DNA of 64,000 nt from Nitrobacter winogradskyi Nb-255. GTDB lineage: Bacteria > Pseudomonadota > Alphaproteobacteria > Rhizobiales > Xanthobacteraceae. The notes beneath the pieces are model-generated. The model worked only from the letters and a program-made list of their open reading frames with translations, made no database searches and was not told the DNA's origin. Positions 46,163 to 55,119 of the stretch are shown here, in pieces (within the stretch, counting starts at the first letter, position 1; each line of letters opens with the position of its first letter). The translations under genes were made by a program, and so were the position numbers. The stretch covers positions 2,632,001 through 2,696,000 of the forward strand of contig NC_007406.1 of assembly GCF_000012725.1 (NCBI RefSeq), given 5' to 3'.

Positions 46163-46308
46163 CGGAGGAATTTTTCCGGCGGAGGGTTGCATTTTTCGCA
46201 TGGCGAGGCAGATATGCATAACGTCATTCAGACGCTCCATGTCATCGCTTCCCTGCCGCCCGTTCGCCATGCGGCCGGAGGCCGATTTCCACCAGAGGTC
46301 CGCCATCC

Positions 46309-47274
46309 ATGCCTGCCCCCATCCACGCCAAGGTTGTCATCATCGGCTCCGGTCCGGCGGGCTATACGGCGGCGATCTACGCGGCGCGCGCCATGCTGGA
46401 GCCAGTGCTGATCCAGGGTATCCAGCCGGGCGGCCAGCTCACCATCACCACCGACGTTGAAAATTACCCCGGCTTCGCCGACGTGATCCAGGGGCCGTGG
46501 CTGATGGAGCAGATGGAGAAGCAGGCGGCGCATGTCGGCACCCGGATCGTAACCGACACGGTGAATTCTCTGGATGTGTCGCAACGGCCGTTCCGCCTGA
46601 CCTGCGACAGCGGCGAGGTTTATCTTGCCGAAACCGTGATTCTCGCCACGGGCGCGCAGGCGCGCTGGCTGGGGTTGCCATCCGAGGACACATTCAAGGG
46701 ATTCGGTGTCTCTGCGTGCGCGACCTGCGACGGCTTCTTCTATCGCGGTAAAAACGTGATCGTGATCGGCGGCGGCAACACAGCCGTCGAGGAAGCGCTC
46801 TTCCTGACCAATTTTGCCTCGCAGGTCACCCTTGTGCATCGCCGCGATCACTTCCGCGCCGAACGCATCCTGCAGGATCGCGCCTTCAAGCATCCCAAGA
46901 TCAAGGTGATCTGGGACAGCGCCATCGATGAAATCTGCGGCAGCGAGGATCCGCCCAAGGTCACCCATGTGCGGCTGAAGAACGTCAAGAGCGGCGAACT
47001 CACCGAGGTCGAGGCCGATGGCGTATTCATTGCGATCGGCCACGCGCCGGCGACCGAACTGGTGACAGGCAAGGTCAAGCTGAAGCCATCAGGCTACGTC
47101 GAAGTCGCGCCGAACTCGACGGCGACGTCCGTGCCGGGACTGTTCGCCGCCGGCGATGTCGCGGATGAAGTCTATCGCCAGGCCGTGACGGCCGCCGGCC
47201 TGGGTTGCATGGCCGCGCTGGAAGCCGAACGGTTTCTCGCCGCGCACGCGGGTGACCGCGCGGCGGCAGAATAG
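46309..47274 (+). CDS. trxB: Thioredoxin reductase
   Basis: 321 residues, low-molecular-weight type. It moves electrons from NADPH through FAD and the redox pair CATC (137-140) to thioredoxin. FAD site GSGPAGYTAAIYAAR near 13-27; NADPH site VIGGGNTAVEEALFL near 152-166; C-terminal FAD segment GLFAAGDVADEVYRQ. Followed 15 bases later by a LysR gene, an arrangement also known for the redox regulator LsrB of rhizobia. Confidence 0.96.
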   Translation: MPAPIHAKVVIIGSGPAGYTAAIYAARAMLEPVLIQGIQPGGQLTITTDVENYPGFADVIQGPWLMEQMEKQAAHVGTRIVTDTVNSLDVSQRPFRLTCDSGEVYLAETVILATGAQARWLGLPSEDTFKGFGVSACATCDGFFYRGKNVIVIGGGNTAVEEALFLTNFASQVTLVHRRDHFRAERILQDRAFKHPKIKVIWDSAIDEICGSEDPPKVTHVRLKNVKSGELTEVEADGVFIAIGHAPATELVTGKVKLKPSGYVEVAPNSTATSVPGLFAAGDVADEVYRQAVTAAGLGCMAALEAERFLAAHAGDRAAAE

Positions 47275-47288
47275 CGCAGTCCGCGAAC

Positions 47289-48182
47289 ATGGATTGGGAC
47301 AAGCTAAAAGTATTTCACGCCGCGGCCGAGGCCGGAAGCTTCACACACGCAGGTGAACAGCTCGGACTGTCGCAGTCCGCCGTATCGCGACAGGTCGGCG
47401 CGCTGGAGCAGGAACTCTCGGTACCGCTGTTTCATCGTCATGCGCGAGGGTTGATCCTGACGGAGCAGGGCGACTTGCTCTTCCGCACCGCGCATCAGGT
47501 CTTCATGCAGTTGCAGGCGGCGCGCGCCAAGCTCGCCGACAGCCGGGAACGGCCAAGCGGCGACCTCAAGGTGACGACCACGCTCGGAGTCGGCATCAAC
47601 TGGCTGATTCCGCGGCTTGGCGAATTCACTTCGCTGTATCCGGATATCAGAATCTCACTGGCTTTGACCGACGAAGAGCTGGATCTGTCGATGCGGGAAG
47701 CCGATATCGCGATTCGCACATACAAGCCGACCCAGCCCGACCTGATTCAGCGCAAACTGTTTGCCATATGTTTTCATGCCTATTGTTCGACCGAATACGT
47801 CAAGCGCTTCGGCACCCCGCGAACGCTTGAGGAACTCAGTGGACATCGCATCATCCTGCTTAACGAGACGCAGGCCTCGCCCCATCTCCAGAACCGCAAC
47901 TGGCTGATCGAGGCTGCCCGCAACCGATCGGGGCCGCACGAACCCTATTTCACGGTCAACAACATCGTGGGCCTGTTCAGCGCCTGCCAGCAAGGTCTCG
48001 GCATAGCCGCGCTGCCGGATTATCTGGTCGGCGAGAACAATCTCCTGGTGCAGCTGTTCGGCGAATCCGACTCGATTCAGCTCGACACCTATTTCGTGTA
48101 TCCTGAAGAGTTGAAATCCGTCGCGCGGGTTCAGGTTTTCCGCGACTTCGTCGTCAGCAAGGCGCAACGCTGGCCGTCGTGA
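47289..48182 (+). CDS. LysR-family regulator next to trxB (LsrB-like)
   Basis: 297 residues. Helix-turn-helix at about 2-60 (FTHAGEQLGLSQSAVSRQVGAL split by the turn) and a LysR substrate domain after 90. Three Cys lie in the effector part (161, 166, 233), so thiol-based redox sensing is possible, as reported for rhizobial LsrB. The 15-base gap to trxB suggests cotranscription. Identity with LsrB is inferred from context and similarity, not proven. Confidence 0.85.
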   Translation: MDWDKLKVFHAAAEAGSFTHAGEQLGLSQSAVSRQVGALEQELSVPLFHRHARGLILTEQGDLLFRTAHQVFMQLQAARAKLADSRERPSGDLKVTTTLGVGINWLIPRLGEFTSLYPDIRISLALTDEELDLSMREADIAIRTYKPTQPDLIQRKLFAICFHAYCSTEYVKRFGTPRTLEELSGHRIILLNETQASPHLQNRNWLIEAARNRSGPHEPYFTVNNIVGLFSACQQGLGIAALPDYLVGENNLLVQLFGESDSIQLDTYFVYPEELKSVARVQVFRDFVVSKAQRWPS

Positions 48183-48331
48183 TCAGGCGATCCCCTGCCC
48201 GTTCGGCGCCGCGCGCCCGATACGCACAACGCGGCGGGTCAAACCAAGGAGATGCCTGACGCGACAACGCGGCAGCGGACAAGACAAACGCGCGAAATCC
48301 GCGCGCTTTATCGTCGAGCATTGAGCGGCGG

Positions 48332-49012
48332 TCAGGCGGCGTGCTTGTGCATGGTTCCGCCCGAGGGCGCAGCCCCGCGGATCGCCTTGACGGAGCGTTC
48401 GATCGCCGCCCACAGGCGTCCGATCTCCGAAGCCGCGCGGCCCTGGGAATCGTACTCGCGCGCGCCTTCGCCATGCGCCAGAGCCAGCAGCAGGTCGGCG
48501 CGATTGGTAATCTGGCCACTCCAGACCGGAGCGCGGAATTTCGCCAGAGCCTCGCGCGCAATGGTAACGATCGGACTCTCGGAGCCGTCGCGCATCGCCG
48601 GCGCACCATTGATGACAACCGCATAAGGCTTGCGCGCGGATCGGCAGCTCTGAATGGTGCCCTGAACAGCGTTGACGTCGAACACGCCGGGCCGTGCGGG
48701 AATCACAACCATCGTCGCATTCCGGATGGCGTCATCGACGACGGCCGACAGGTTCGGAGGCGTGTCGATAAAGACCCACTCGACGCCGTCACGCTTCGCG
48801 GCGTTGATGATTTCGGTGACGGAGCGATTGGCTGTCCTGATCGGAGGTTCGTTGGTGCCGCGCAGCTTGTGCCAAAGCGTCAGCGACCCCTGCGGATCGG
48901 CATCCACCAGCAGGCAGGGCCTCGAGGCCTTATGAACTTGCGCAGCAAGATGCGCGGCCAGGGTACTCTTGCCTGAGCCGCCCTTACGCGATGCGAAAAC
49001 AATAACGTTCAT
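48332..49012 (-). CDS. ParA/MinD-type ATPase, orphan
   Basis: 226 residues starting MNVIVFASRKGGSGKST at ATG 49012 with GGGAG upstream. Deviant Walker A KGGSGKST (9-16), DADPQGSLTLW near 37 and FIDTPPNLS near 77 show a ParA-family ATPase. There is no ParB gene or parS-like repeat near it, so it may position something other than the chromosome (as ParA-like proteins do for chemoreceptors, flagella or carboxysomes). Its C-terminus ends in HKHAA. Target unknown. Confidence 0.88.
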   Translation of the reverse strand: MNVIVFASRKGGSGKSTLAAHLAAQVHKASRPCLLVDADPQGSLTLWHKLRGTNEPPIRTANRSVTEIINAAKRDGVEWVFIDTPPNLSAVVDDAIRNATMVVIPARPGVFDVNAVQGTIQSCRSARKPYAVVINGAPAMRDGSESPIVTIAREALAKFRAPVWSGQITNRADLLLALAHGEGAREYDSQGRAASEIGRLWAAIERSVKAIRGAAPSGGTMHKHAA

Positions 49013-49200
49013 ACCTTGGTCTCCCGATTGACCCAGGAGAATAAAATGAATCAGCATACTGATTCGTTAAAGACAAAATTTACCCTCAATCGCCGTCATG
49101 CGCCTGTTTTCGCGCGTTCCGGGCATTTGAACCACACCTCGTCGGATATCGGGCGCTCGCGGCGCAGGACGCCCCCGGAAAATGAACAGTTGCGGAAGCT

Positions 49201-49524
49201 TTACAGAAAGCGTTTCGCGGCTTTGCGCTCCAGCCATTTACGCTCGATCCAGCCGAGCATCCGCGCCATCGGTCGTTGCAGGAACGGCAGGTCCTGCGCG
49301 ATCAGGATGAGGCCGAGCGGTAACATCCACAGCCCGAGAACCGGCAGGAAACTGAAGATTCCGCCGATGATCAGCAAGATCGCCAGCGGAATGCGGACCA
49401 GCCGCGAGGACGGCTTGCGCACCCAGCCTATGAATCTCGCGAATCGCCGCGGCAGTTTACCCTCGAACCAGGCAAGATGCCGATCCAGTTCCGCGCGGTG
49501 ATCCTTGCTCACTGTTCGCTCCAT
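49201..49524 (-). CDS. Small membrane protein, conserved in the group
   Basis: 107 residues from ATG 49524. A charged N-terminus (MERTVSKDHRAELDRHLAWFE) is followed by one hydrophobic hairpin (about 42-72, IPLAILLIIGGIFSFLPVLG then LWMLPLGLILIAQ), and then a basic helix ending in Lys/Arg. It resembles PGPGW-like transmembrane proteins (GLWMLPLGLILIAQDLPFL). Function unknown. Confidence 0.65.
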   Translation of the reverse strand: MERTVSKDHRAELDRHLAWFEGKLPRRFARFIGWVRKPSSRLVRIPLAILLIIGGIFSFLPVLGLWMLPLGLILIAQDLPFLQRPMARMLGWIERKWLERKAAKRFL

Positions 49525-49618
49525 GACAGAGAGTTGTTGACTTGTCACAGCGCAACAAGGCGGCGCGATGTCGCGCAAACGTCTCAGTGTCCAATCCTCA
49601 TCATAAAAAAAGCCGTTT

Positions 49619-49771
49619 CTAGAATCCGAACGTCCAGACGACGCCCACCACCGACAGGGTCAGGAAAGCGCTGAGCGTCCAGCCAATGGCGTAGTTCTGC
49701 TCCTCGGGCACGATCCCGCGCATGTCCTCCACCCCGCCGCGGTTGGGACGCCCAAGATGTAAATCGGTCAT
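49619..49771 (-). CDS. 50-residue single-helix membrane protein
   Basis: MTDLHLGRPNRGGVEDMRG start, then a C-terminal helix (WTLSAFLTLSVVGVVWTFGF). GGGAGG lies five bases before ATG 49771. A GGAAC-N17-CATT sequence 36 bases upstream (49807-49832) is an EcfG-like promoter with one mismatch. Unknown function. Confidence 0.6.
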   Translation of the reverse strand: MTDLHLGRPNRGGVEDMRGIVPEEQNYAIGWTLSAFLTLSVVGVVWTFGF

Positions 49772-49921
49772 GACAACCTCCCTTGCGGACATTGCCGCAA
49801 GACTCCAATGGCGGAAGGGCAAGAGGAGTTCCTTAAGGCTGCAAGCATATGAATTTTCCCTGCGGAGTTTCCTGCCCGATGCCGCATCGCTTGACGGCGC
49901 TGCATGCAACGGTCATGCGTA

Positions 49922-50380
49922 GCGTGTCAGTCGGCTGGACGGCCGCTCCCGCTCGGGCCGAAAGGCTTGCGGGAGAGGAAAGTCCGGGCTCCATCGACAT
50001 ACGGTGCCGGATAACGTCCGGCGGGGGCGACCCCAGGGACAGTGCCACAGAGAACGAACCGCCGCGTCCACTTCTATTCTCCGCTTGCCGGGGAGAGAAC
50101 AGTGTGAGCGGTAAGGGTGAAAAGGTGCGGTAAGAGCGCACCGCGCCTCCGGCAACGGAGGCGGCATGGTAAACCCCACCGGGAGCAAAACCGAATAGGG
50201 ACAGCATAGCGAGGGGTTCGCCTTGGCGATAACACCGCGGAGCCATGTCGGGCTCGCTGTCCGGGTAGGTTGCTTGAGGCAACGTGCAAACGTTGTCCCA
50301 GAGGAATGGCCGTCACGCACCGCGTGCGCAAGTGCGCGGTGCCCTACAGAACCCGGCTTACAGGCCGGCTGATATCCGCA
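49922..50380 (+). ncRNA. rnpB: RNase P RNA (bacterial type A)
   Basis: It contains the universal GAGGAAAGTCCGGGCTCC block (49977-49994), the GCCACAGAGAACGAACCGCC segment and, near the 3' end, CAGAACCCGGCTTAC of helix P4. GTCAGTCGG (49926-49934) pairs with CCGGCTGAT (50365-50373) as helix P1. It is the catalytic RNA that matures tRNA 5' ends. End points are approximate by several bases. Confidence 0.95.
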
Positions 50381-50493
50381 AAGCGTTTCGAACCGATGTG
50401 AACTCGCGGTTCGCTTAGAAACGCGCACTCCCTGCGAATGAGGGGTTCGGCGCGCCGGACCCCTCGCCAGTTCCGGGCGCGCCCCCGCCGCCG

Positions 50494-51612
50494 CTACTCG
50501 TCGTAATCCGCCTCGCTGGCGTAACTGTGCGAACGGTTCCTGCTCGCGCCCAGCGATCCCGTGACAGCCGGCGCGCGGCCGGCATACGAACCGCGGCCTG
50601 CGCGCGCGGCCATTTCCTCGCCCGAAACCGGAGCGGGCTTGCAGACCGTGCGGCGACTGGCACGGCGCATCAGATCGACATGAATATGGTTGTAGTGGTA
50701 GATGTTGGAGCCCGGCGCCAGCACTGTGGTGAAACGCTGACAGGCCGACGCCGCCACGTCGCGAAGAAAACCCTGCTCTTCCGGCAAGCCCTTCCAGCCG
50801 CGCTGCACCGAAACATAGCGTCCATCCGCCAACGTGAACCCCGCGATATCCAGCGCATTGCCGAAGGCGTGCTCGGAAATGCGCGCGCGCGGATTGCCGT
50901 TCATGCCGCGGCAGGAATAGGCCGAGATCTGCTTGATCTCGGCTACGCGCGCGCCGAACCAGCGCATCGACGCCGGCTGCACCGCATCCGCCAGCCAGCG
51001 ATCGAGCGCCGAGACGATCGGGCAGGCAAGCGTCGCGGAAGGCTTCACCGTGACAGGACCGACCGCGCTGGTGACAACCCCGCGCGCAGGTCCAAGACGC
51101 AGCGATGGATCCTGTGAAGGCGTTGCCGGATAGGCGGAGGGTTGCGCATAGCGATCATCCCCTGCCTCCGCCGGCTGCTCATCGGCTGACGAATACGTCC
51201 CCGGCGCGGCCAGCGAAACCGGATCGCCCGATCTCTCATCCGGGCCAGGCTGACGAGCGGATGTTTCCGGATATGACGGCGGCCGATAAGCCGGCTGCGC
51301 GATCGGCCAGCGCGGCTCGCGGCCGACGGACGCGGGCGGCCTGAGATTCTCGTCGGCAAAGCCGTACGCCGACCCCTCACCGAGCGCCGAGACCTTCAAG
51401 GGAAACTCCGCGCCGCAAATACCGGGACCATTGATCCGGCGGATGCGGACGAGATCGGAACTTTCCCTGACCGCGCCGGATTTCAAACAAGCGGCCTCAG
51501 CCTCGGTCCGCCAAGGTTCGCGCTCCGCAGTCTGAAAAAGGCCGCGCCCGCAACCGGCTAACGATACGAGGACGAGGGAGCCGAGAAGATACAAGGCAAC
51601 TCTGCGCGTCAT
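50494..51612 (-). CDS. Extensin-like lipoprotein
   Basis: 372 residues. Lipoprotein signal with lipobox VSLAGC (Cys21). A long Pro/Ser-rich linker (about 75-190) leads to an extensin-like C-terminal domain (about 190-325). That domain has SEHAFGNALDIAGF and YHYNHIHVDLM, the His/Asp and HNHIH pattern shared with M15-type metal peptidases, plus Cys pairs. Probably a cell-wall-associated zinc peptidase in the periplasm; substrate unknown. Confidence 0.87.
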   Translation of the reverse strand: MTRRVALYLLGSLVLVSLAGCGRGLFQTAEREPWRTEAEAACLKSGAVRESSDLVRIRRINGPGICGAEFPLKVSALGEGSAYGFADENLRPPASVGREPRWPIAQPAYRPPSYPETSARQPGPDERSGDPVSLAAPGTYSSADEQPAEAGDDRYAQPSAYPATPSQDPSLRLGPARGVVTSAVGPVTVKPSATLACPIVSALDRWLADAVQPASMRWFGARVAEIKQISAYSCRGMNGNPRARISEHAFGNALDIAGFTLADGRYVSVQRGWKGLPEEQGFLRDVAASACQRFTTVLAPGSNIYHYNHIHVDLMRRASRRTVCKPAPVSGEEMAARAGRGSYAGRAPAVTGSLGASRNRSHSYASEADYDE

Positions 51613-51717
51613 GCGCGCACGTTCGGCGAATTTACTTAAATCTTCTTCAACATCTTGTTTTCATTCATTTTTAACCACGCCGCCGCGCCGTGCGCGACGG
51701 TCCAGAACCGCGGGTTC

Positions 51718-51742
51718 GGAACGTAATTGCAGATGCCGCATT
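51718..51742 (+). promoter_or_regulatory. EcfG-like promoter before the 27-residue gene
   Basis: GGAAC, 16 bases, CATT (one mismatch), ending 28 bases before ATG 51771. Confidence 0.4.
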
Positions 51743-51770
51743 AAGAACCAAAGGCATGGGAGGTCGTCGT

Positions 51771-51854
51771 ATGACTTTCGCAGGCCGCGTGAGCGTCATG
51801 ATCGCCTATATCGCCTTCGCTTTCGTGGGCGCAATCGTGTTGGGCGTTTTCTAG
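51771..51854 (+). CDS. 27-residue membrane peptide
   Basis: MTFAGRVSVMIAYIAFAFVG then AIVLGVF, followed by TAG: essentially one membrane helix. GGGAGG lies seven bases before the ATG and an EcfG-like promoter just upstream, so it looks like a real small gene. No family recognised. Confidence 0.6.
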   Translation: MTFAGRVSVMIAYIAFAFVGAIVLGVF

Positions 51855-51953
51855 ACCGTTACGGCTCCCCTTCCTGCCGCGGACCTCATCCGCTGGAATC
51901 CGGTATCCGCTGCCTGTAGCCTTACCCGCGGGGCAACTTGAGTCGGAGAGCCA

Positions 51954-53510
51954 ATGCGGTCCGGGTTCAAATTCAAGACCATCCTGCTCGGCATCGGGAT
52001 TCTTGCTGTCTCGTTTTTTGTCAGCCTCAAGGCCATGGACTGGCTGTCGCCGCACGGAATCGACAAGCCCGCGCTTGCGGCCTTGCCGCCGCTGCCACCC
52101 GTCAACCGCAGTTCAAGCATCGTCGTGCCGGTCAAGATACCGCTGACGCTCATCCGCGACGCCGCCGAGCGCGCGGCTCCGCATCATTTCGCCGGCAAGG
52201 CCGACAACCCGGCGGCGCAGATTCTCCAGAACGCAGACATCGGGTGGACCGCATCCCGCGGCGCGATCAGCGCCACGGGCGCCAATAACGCACTGTCGCT
52301 GTCGACGCCGCTGACGGGCGCCGTGAAGGTGACCGGATCGCTGTCGGCCAACGCCCAGGATGCGGTCGGCAACGCGCTCGCGGGTGTGCTCGGCGGCGAC
52401 ATCGCCAAGCACGTCGGCCGCGTGAACATCAAGAACCTGAACGCCAATGCCGAGATCAAGGGCAATGTCGTGATGACGGCGCAACCGACGCTGGCCGGGA
52501 ACTGGCGCATCGACCCCGGCATCACCGCACAGGTCAATCTTGGCGACACCAACCTCTCGGTCGCGGGCGCGCGCCTTAATGTCCCCTCACAGGTCAAGCC
52601 GGTCATCGACAAGGCGGTCAACGAACAGATCGCGGTTCTCCAGCAGCGCATTCGCGACGATCCCGCGCTGGAGCGGGACGCAAGGCGGCAATGGGCGCAA
52701 ATGTGCCGCTCGATCCCGCTACAGGATCCGGCGGGGATGCCGCAACTCCATCTCGAACTGAAGCCGGTTCGCGCCATCGCGGCTCAACCGCGCATCGACG
52801 CCAGAAACGTCACGCTGACAATCGGTGTCGAGGCCGAAACGCGGATCACGACCGCGGCGACCAGGCCGGACTGCCCGTTCCCCGCAACGCTTGCCCTCGA
52901 ACCTGCGACGACGGGCAGACTGAACATCGGCGTTCCGATCGACATGCCCTTCACCGATATCAATAAGATCATCGAGGCACAGTTCGCCGGCAAGACATTC
53001 CCCGAAGATGGCAGCGGCGCGGCTGATGTCACCGTCAAGCAGGTGAGTGTCGCGGCGGCCGGCGACCAGCTTCTGATCTCGCTTCTGGTTCATGCGAAGG
53101 AGAAGAAGAGTTGGTTCGGTTTCGGCGGCGAGGCCACGATCCACATCTGGGGCCGACCGGTGCTCGATCAGGCCCAGCAGATCATGCGTCTGAAAGACAT
53201 CAGGCTCGCGGTGGAATCCGAAGCCGCGTTCGGCCTGCTCGGCGCCGCCGCGCAAACGGCATTGCCCTACCTTGAAAGCGCCTTGGCTGAGAGAGCCGTC
53301 GTCGACCTCAAACCATTCGTATCGGATGCGCGCGAAAAGATCGCCGCGGTGATCGCGGACTTTCAGAAAAGCGAGGACAGAGCCAAAGTCACGGCGGAGA
53401 TCAGCCGCCTGAACCTTTCAAGCATCGCCTTTGATTCAACGACATTGCGCGTGATCGCCGAAGCGGCAGGCAGCGTGAATGTCGAACTCAAGACACTGCC
53501 GGCGCTGTAA
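51954..53510 (+). CDS. DUF4403 family protein
   Basis: 518 residues with one N-terminal membrane anchor (FKTILLGIGILAVSFFVSLK). A long periplasmic part follows: repeated beta-rich segments, an early PVKIPLTLIRDAAERAAPHH and a late KEKKSWFGFGGEATIHIWG with LDIRLAVESEA-like strands. DUF4403 proteins have an unknown role and resemble lipid-binding tubular (BPI/SMP-like) folds. Alone on its strand. Confidence 0.8.
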   Translation: MRSGFKFKTILLGIGILAVSFFVSLKAMDWLSPHGIDKPALAALPPLPPVNRSSSIVVPVKIPLTLIRDAAERAAPHHFAGKADNPAAQILQNADIGWTASRGAISATGANNALSLSTPLTGAVKVTGSLSANAQDAVGNALAGVLGGDIAKHVGRVNIKNLNANAEIKGNVVMTAQPTLAGNWRIDPGITAQVNLGDTNLSVAGARLNVPSQVKPVIDKAVNEQIAVLQQRIRDDPALERDARRQWAQMCRSIPLQDPAGMPQLHLELKPVRAIAAQPRIDARNVTLTIGVEAETRITTAATRPDCPFPATLALEPATTGRLNIGVPIDMPFTDINKIIEAQFAGKTFPEDGSGAADVTVKQVSVAAAGDQLLISLLVHAKEKKSWFGFGGEATIHIWGRPVLDQAQQIMRLKDIRLAVESEAAFGLLGAAAQTALPYLESALAERAVVDLKPFVSDAREKIAAVIADFQKSEDRAKVTAEISRLNLSSIAFDSTTLRVIAEAAGSVNVELKTLPAL

Positions 53511-53584
53511 GGCTCGCGAGTACCAATGCCCCCGAGCATTTCGCTTGTTTGAACCAGACGCAAAGCACTTTCCGATACCTTGCC

Positions 53585-53797
53585 CTAACCCTCGAACTTG
53601 AATGAGACCTTGAGCTTGGCGCGATAGGTCTCGACCTTGCCCTCCTCGTCCAATTGCATGTCGAGCTTGACGATTTCGGCGACGCGAAGGTCGCGAAGAG
53701 ACTCTCCCGCTCGCTCGACCGCGCCCTTGGCCGCCTTCTCCCACGAATCCTTGCTGGTGCCGATCAGTTCGATGACCTTGTAGACACTCTCGGCCAT
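53585..53797 (-). CDS. Dodecin (flavin-binding)
   Basis: 70 residues starting MAESVYKVIELIGTSKDSWE, the dodecin signature, ending FKFEG. Start ATG 53797 with AGGAAG. Dodecins assemble into 12-mers that bind riboflavin, FMN or coenzyme A. The flavin Trp is present (SWEKA). Confidence 0.93.
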   Translation of the reverse strand: MAESVYKVIELIGTSKDSWEKAAKGAVERAGESLRDLRVAEIVKLDMQLDEEGKVETYRAKLKVSFKFEG

Positions 53798-53888
53798 GTC
53801 TTCCTCCATTCGATGACGGGATCAGGTGGCCGTGGACTTTTCATGCCAGCGCCAAGTCCACGGCCACAGGCGAACCAAACTCACACGC

Positions 53889-53915
53889 AACACGCCCGGC
53901 GAAACCGGGCGTGTT
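53889..53915. terminator. Hairpin after the PRC-barrel gene
   Basis: A perfect 11-bp stem AACACGCCCGG/CCGGGCGTGTT with a five-base loop, 29 bases after the stop at 53944. No U-run on either strand, so it may act as a transcript-end or processing hairpin rather than a full intrinsic terminator. Confidence 0.5.
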
Positions 53916-53943
53916 GTCATTCTGCCGTTTATTATCCGGCGGT

Positions 53944-54453
53944 TCAGGTCGAGTACTTGAATTCAGGCATCGACTCGAGCTGCTGCTTGGTCGCGCTGAA
54001 GACCGCGTGATCCGGGAACCATGGATTGCTGCTCGTCGTGGTCGTCGCCGGCGCGGATGTTGAAGAGCCGGTCGTGGTCCCCGTGCCCGCACCCTTTCCG
54101 GAGGCCGATTGCGCAGGCGTGTCGACAAACTTCAGCTTGTCGAAGGGCACCGCGACCAGTCGCTCGCCGACGCCAAGGAAGCCGCCCACGCCGATCACCG
54201 CAGCTTTGATCATTCCATTCTTGTCCAGAAGGAGATCGCTGATCGAGCCGAGCTTGTCATTGGTATCGTTATAAACGTTAAGACCGACCATCTTGGATGA
54301 CCGCCAGGAGCCATGATATCCGGACTCTGACGATGTCGCGGCGGCCGGAGCAGTCATGTTGTTGTTCATCGTGGCGTTTGGCGTCTGAGCGATCGCAGCC
54401 GTCGCCAGCAGCGCGGAGCCAATCAACGCGGCCGTCATATGCTTCGAGATCAT
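53944..54453 (-). CDS. Secreted PRC-barrel protein
   Basis: 169 residues. Signal peptide (MISKHMTAALIGSALLATAA, cleavage near IAQ-TP), a Thr/Asn/Ala-rich linker, PRC barrel (about 52-110, KMVGLNVYNDTNDKLGSISD and VIGVGGFLGVGERLVAVPF), then a Thr/Ser/Gly low-complexity stretch. Probably periplasmic and stress-related, like many of this family in rhizobia. An EcfG-like promoter precedes it. Confidence 0.82.
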   Translation of the reverse strand: MISKHMTAALIGSALLATAAIAQTPNATMNNNMTAPAAATSSESGYHGSWRSSKMVGLNVYNDTNDKLGSISDLLLDKNGMIKAAVIGVGGFLGVGERLVAVPFDKLKFVDTPAQSASGKGAGTGTTTGSSTSAPATTTTSSNPWFPDHAVFSATKQQLESMPEFKYST

Positions 54454-54488
54454 CAGTATGTCTCCTTCAGTTTAAATGGAGTAGCGAG

Positions 54489-54513
54489 AACCCACGACGT
54501 CCGGAGTGGTTCC
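54489..54513 (-). promoter_or_regulatory. EcfG-like promoter for the secreted PRC-barrel gene
   Basis: Minus strand GGAAC, 16 bases, GGTT (one mismatch), ending 35 bases before ATG 54453. Confidence 0.45.
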
Positions 54514-54534
54514 TTTCGAACATGAGAGACATAT

Positions 54535-54735
54535 TCAGGCCGCGGTCGCGCGCGACTCATGGTTCGCCTGTTTGAAGAACGCGATAGCTTCGAACTTGTA
54601 ACCACATCGAACGCATCGCCAGAGATACGATGTCCGGCATGGTTCTTTCTCAAACCAGACCGGCGCGGCGATCAGGCGGCCGCACTGCGCACAAGGATTC
54701 TGGTGTGGCAGATCGTCGGATCCGGCAGCGAGCAT
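54535..54735 (-). CDS. Small zinc-ribbon protein
   Basis: 66 residues from ATG 54735 (MLAAGSDDLPHQNPCAQCG) with GGGAGA about eight bases upstream. Two CxxC pairs, CAQC near 15-18 and CVRC near 38-41, form a likely zinc ribbon. A third Cys lies at KEPCRTS. A GGAAC-N17-AGTT sequence (54780-54805) may be an EcfG-like promoter. Function unknown. Confidence 0.65.
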   Translation of the reverse strand: MLAAGSDDLPHQNPCAQCGRLIAAPVWFEKEPCRTSYLWRCVRCGYKFEAIAFFKQANHESRATAA

Positions 54736-54918
54736 GGCGCGTCTCCCATCTGTTTTTGATGTCTGCAATTGCAGGGCGCAACTCGCCGAAAATCCACGTT
54801 GTTCCTTAGCGGGATTTCCTCTCACGACAAGTTGACGGCGGAGCGCACGCGCGCGGCAGCAAGGCGCCGCACGTTGTATCAGTTCCATTCTCATCGCAGG
54901 GTCGGCGGCGTTTTCCGC

Positions 54919-55032
54919 TCTGACGAAATCGGACCAAGGGCTCTATGACCTTGATCTGGTGCGTTTCTTCACACCACCCGGCGCTCGTTCCCCTGAGTCA
55001 AGTCGGAGGTTATACGTTTTGAAACGCTATAA
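54919..55032. repeat. Degenerate family A repeat
   Basis: GGTGCGTTTCTTCACACCA and TTTTGAAACGCTATAAACC resemble the CGCGTTTTCTTCACGCG and AAAACGCTATAGCC blocks in the right order but with many changes. Confidence 0.4.
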
Positions 55033-55119
55033 ACCTGCGGGAGCCGCCAGTTTAACTGATCTTGCCATAGGAAAGGCACGATTGAGGCGATAGGAAAGGC
55101 CGATCATGAAGGGGGTTCC

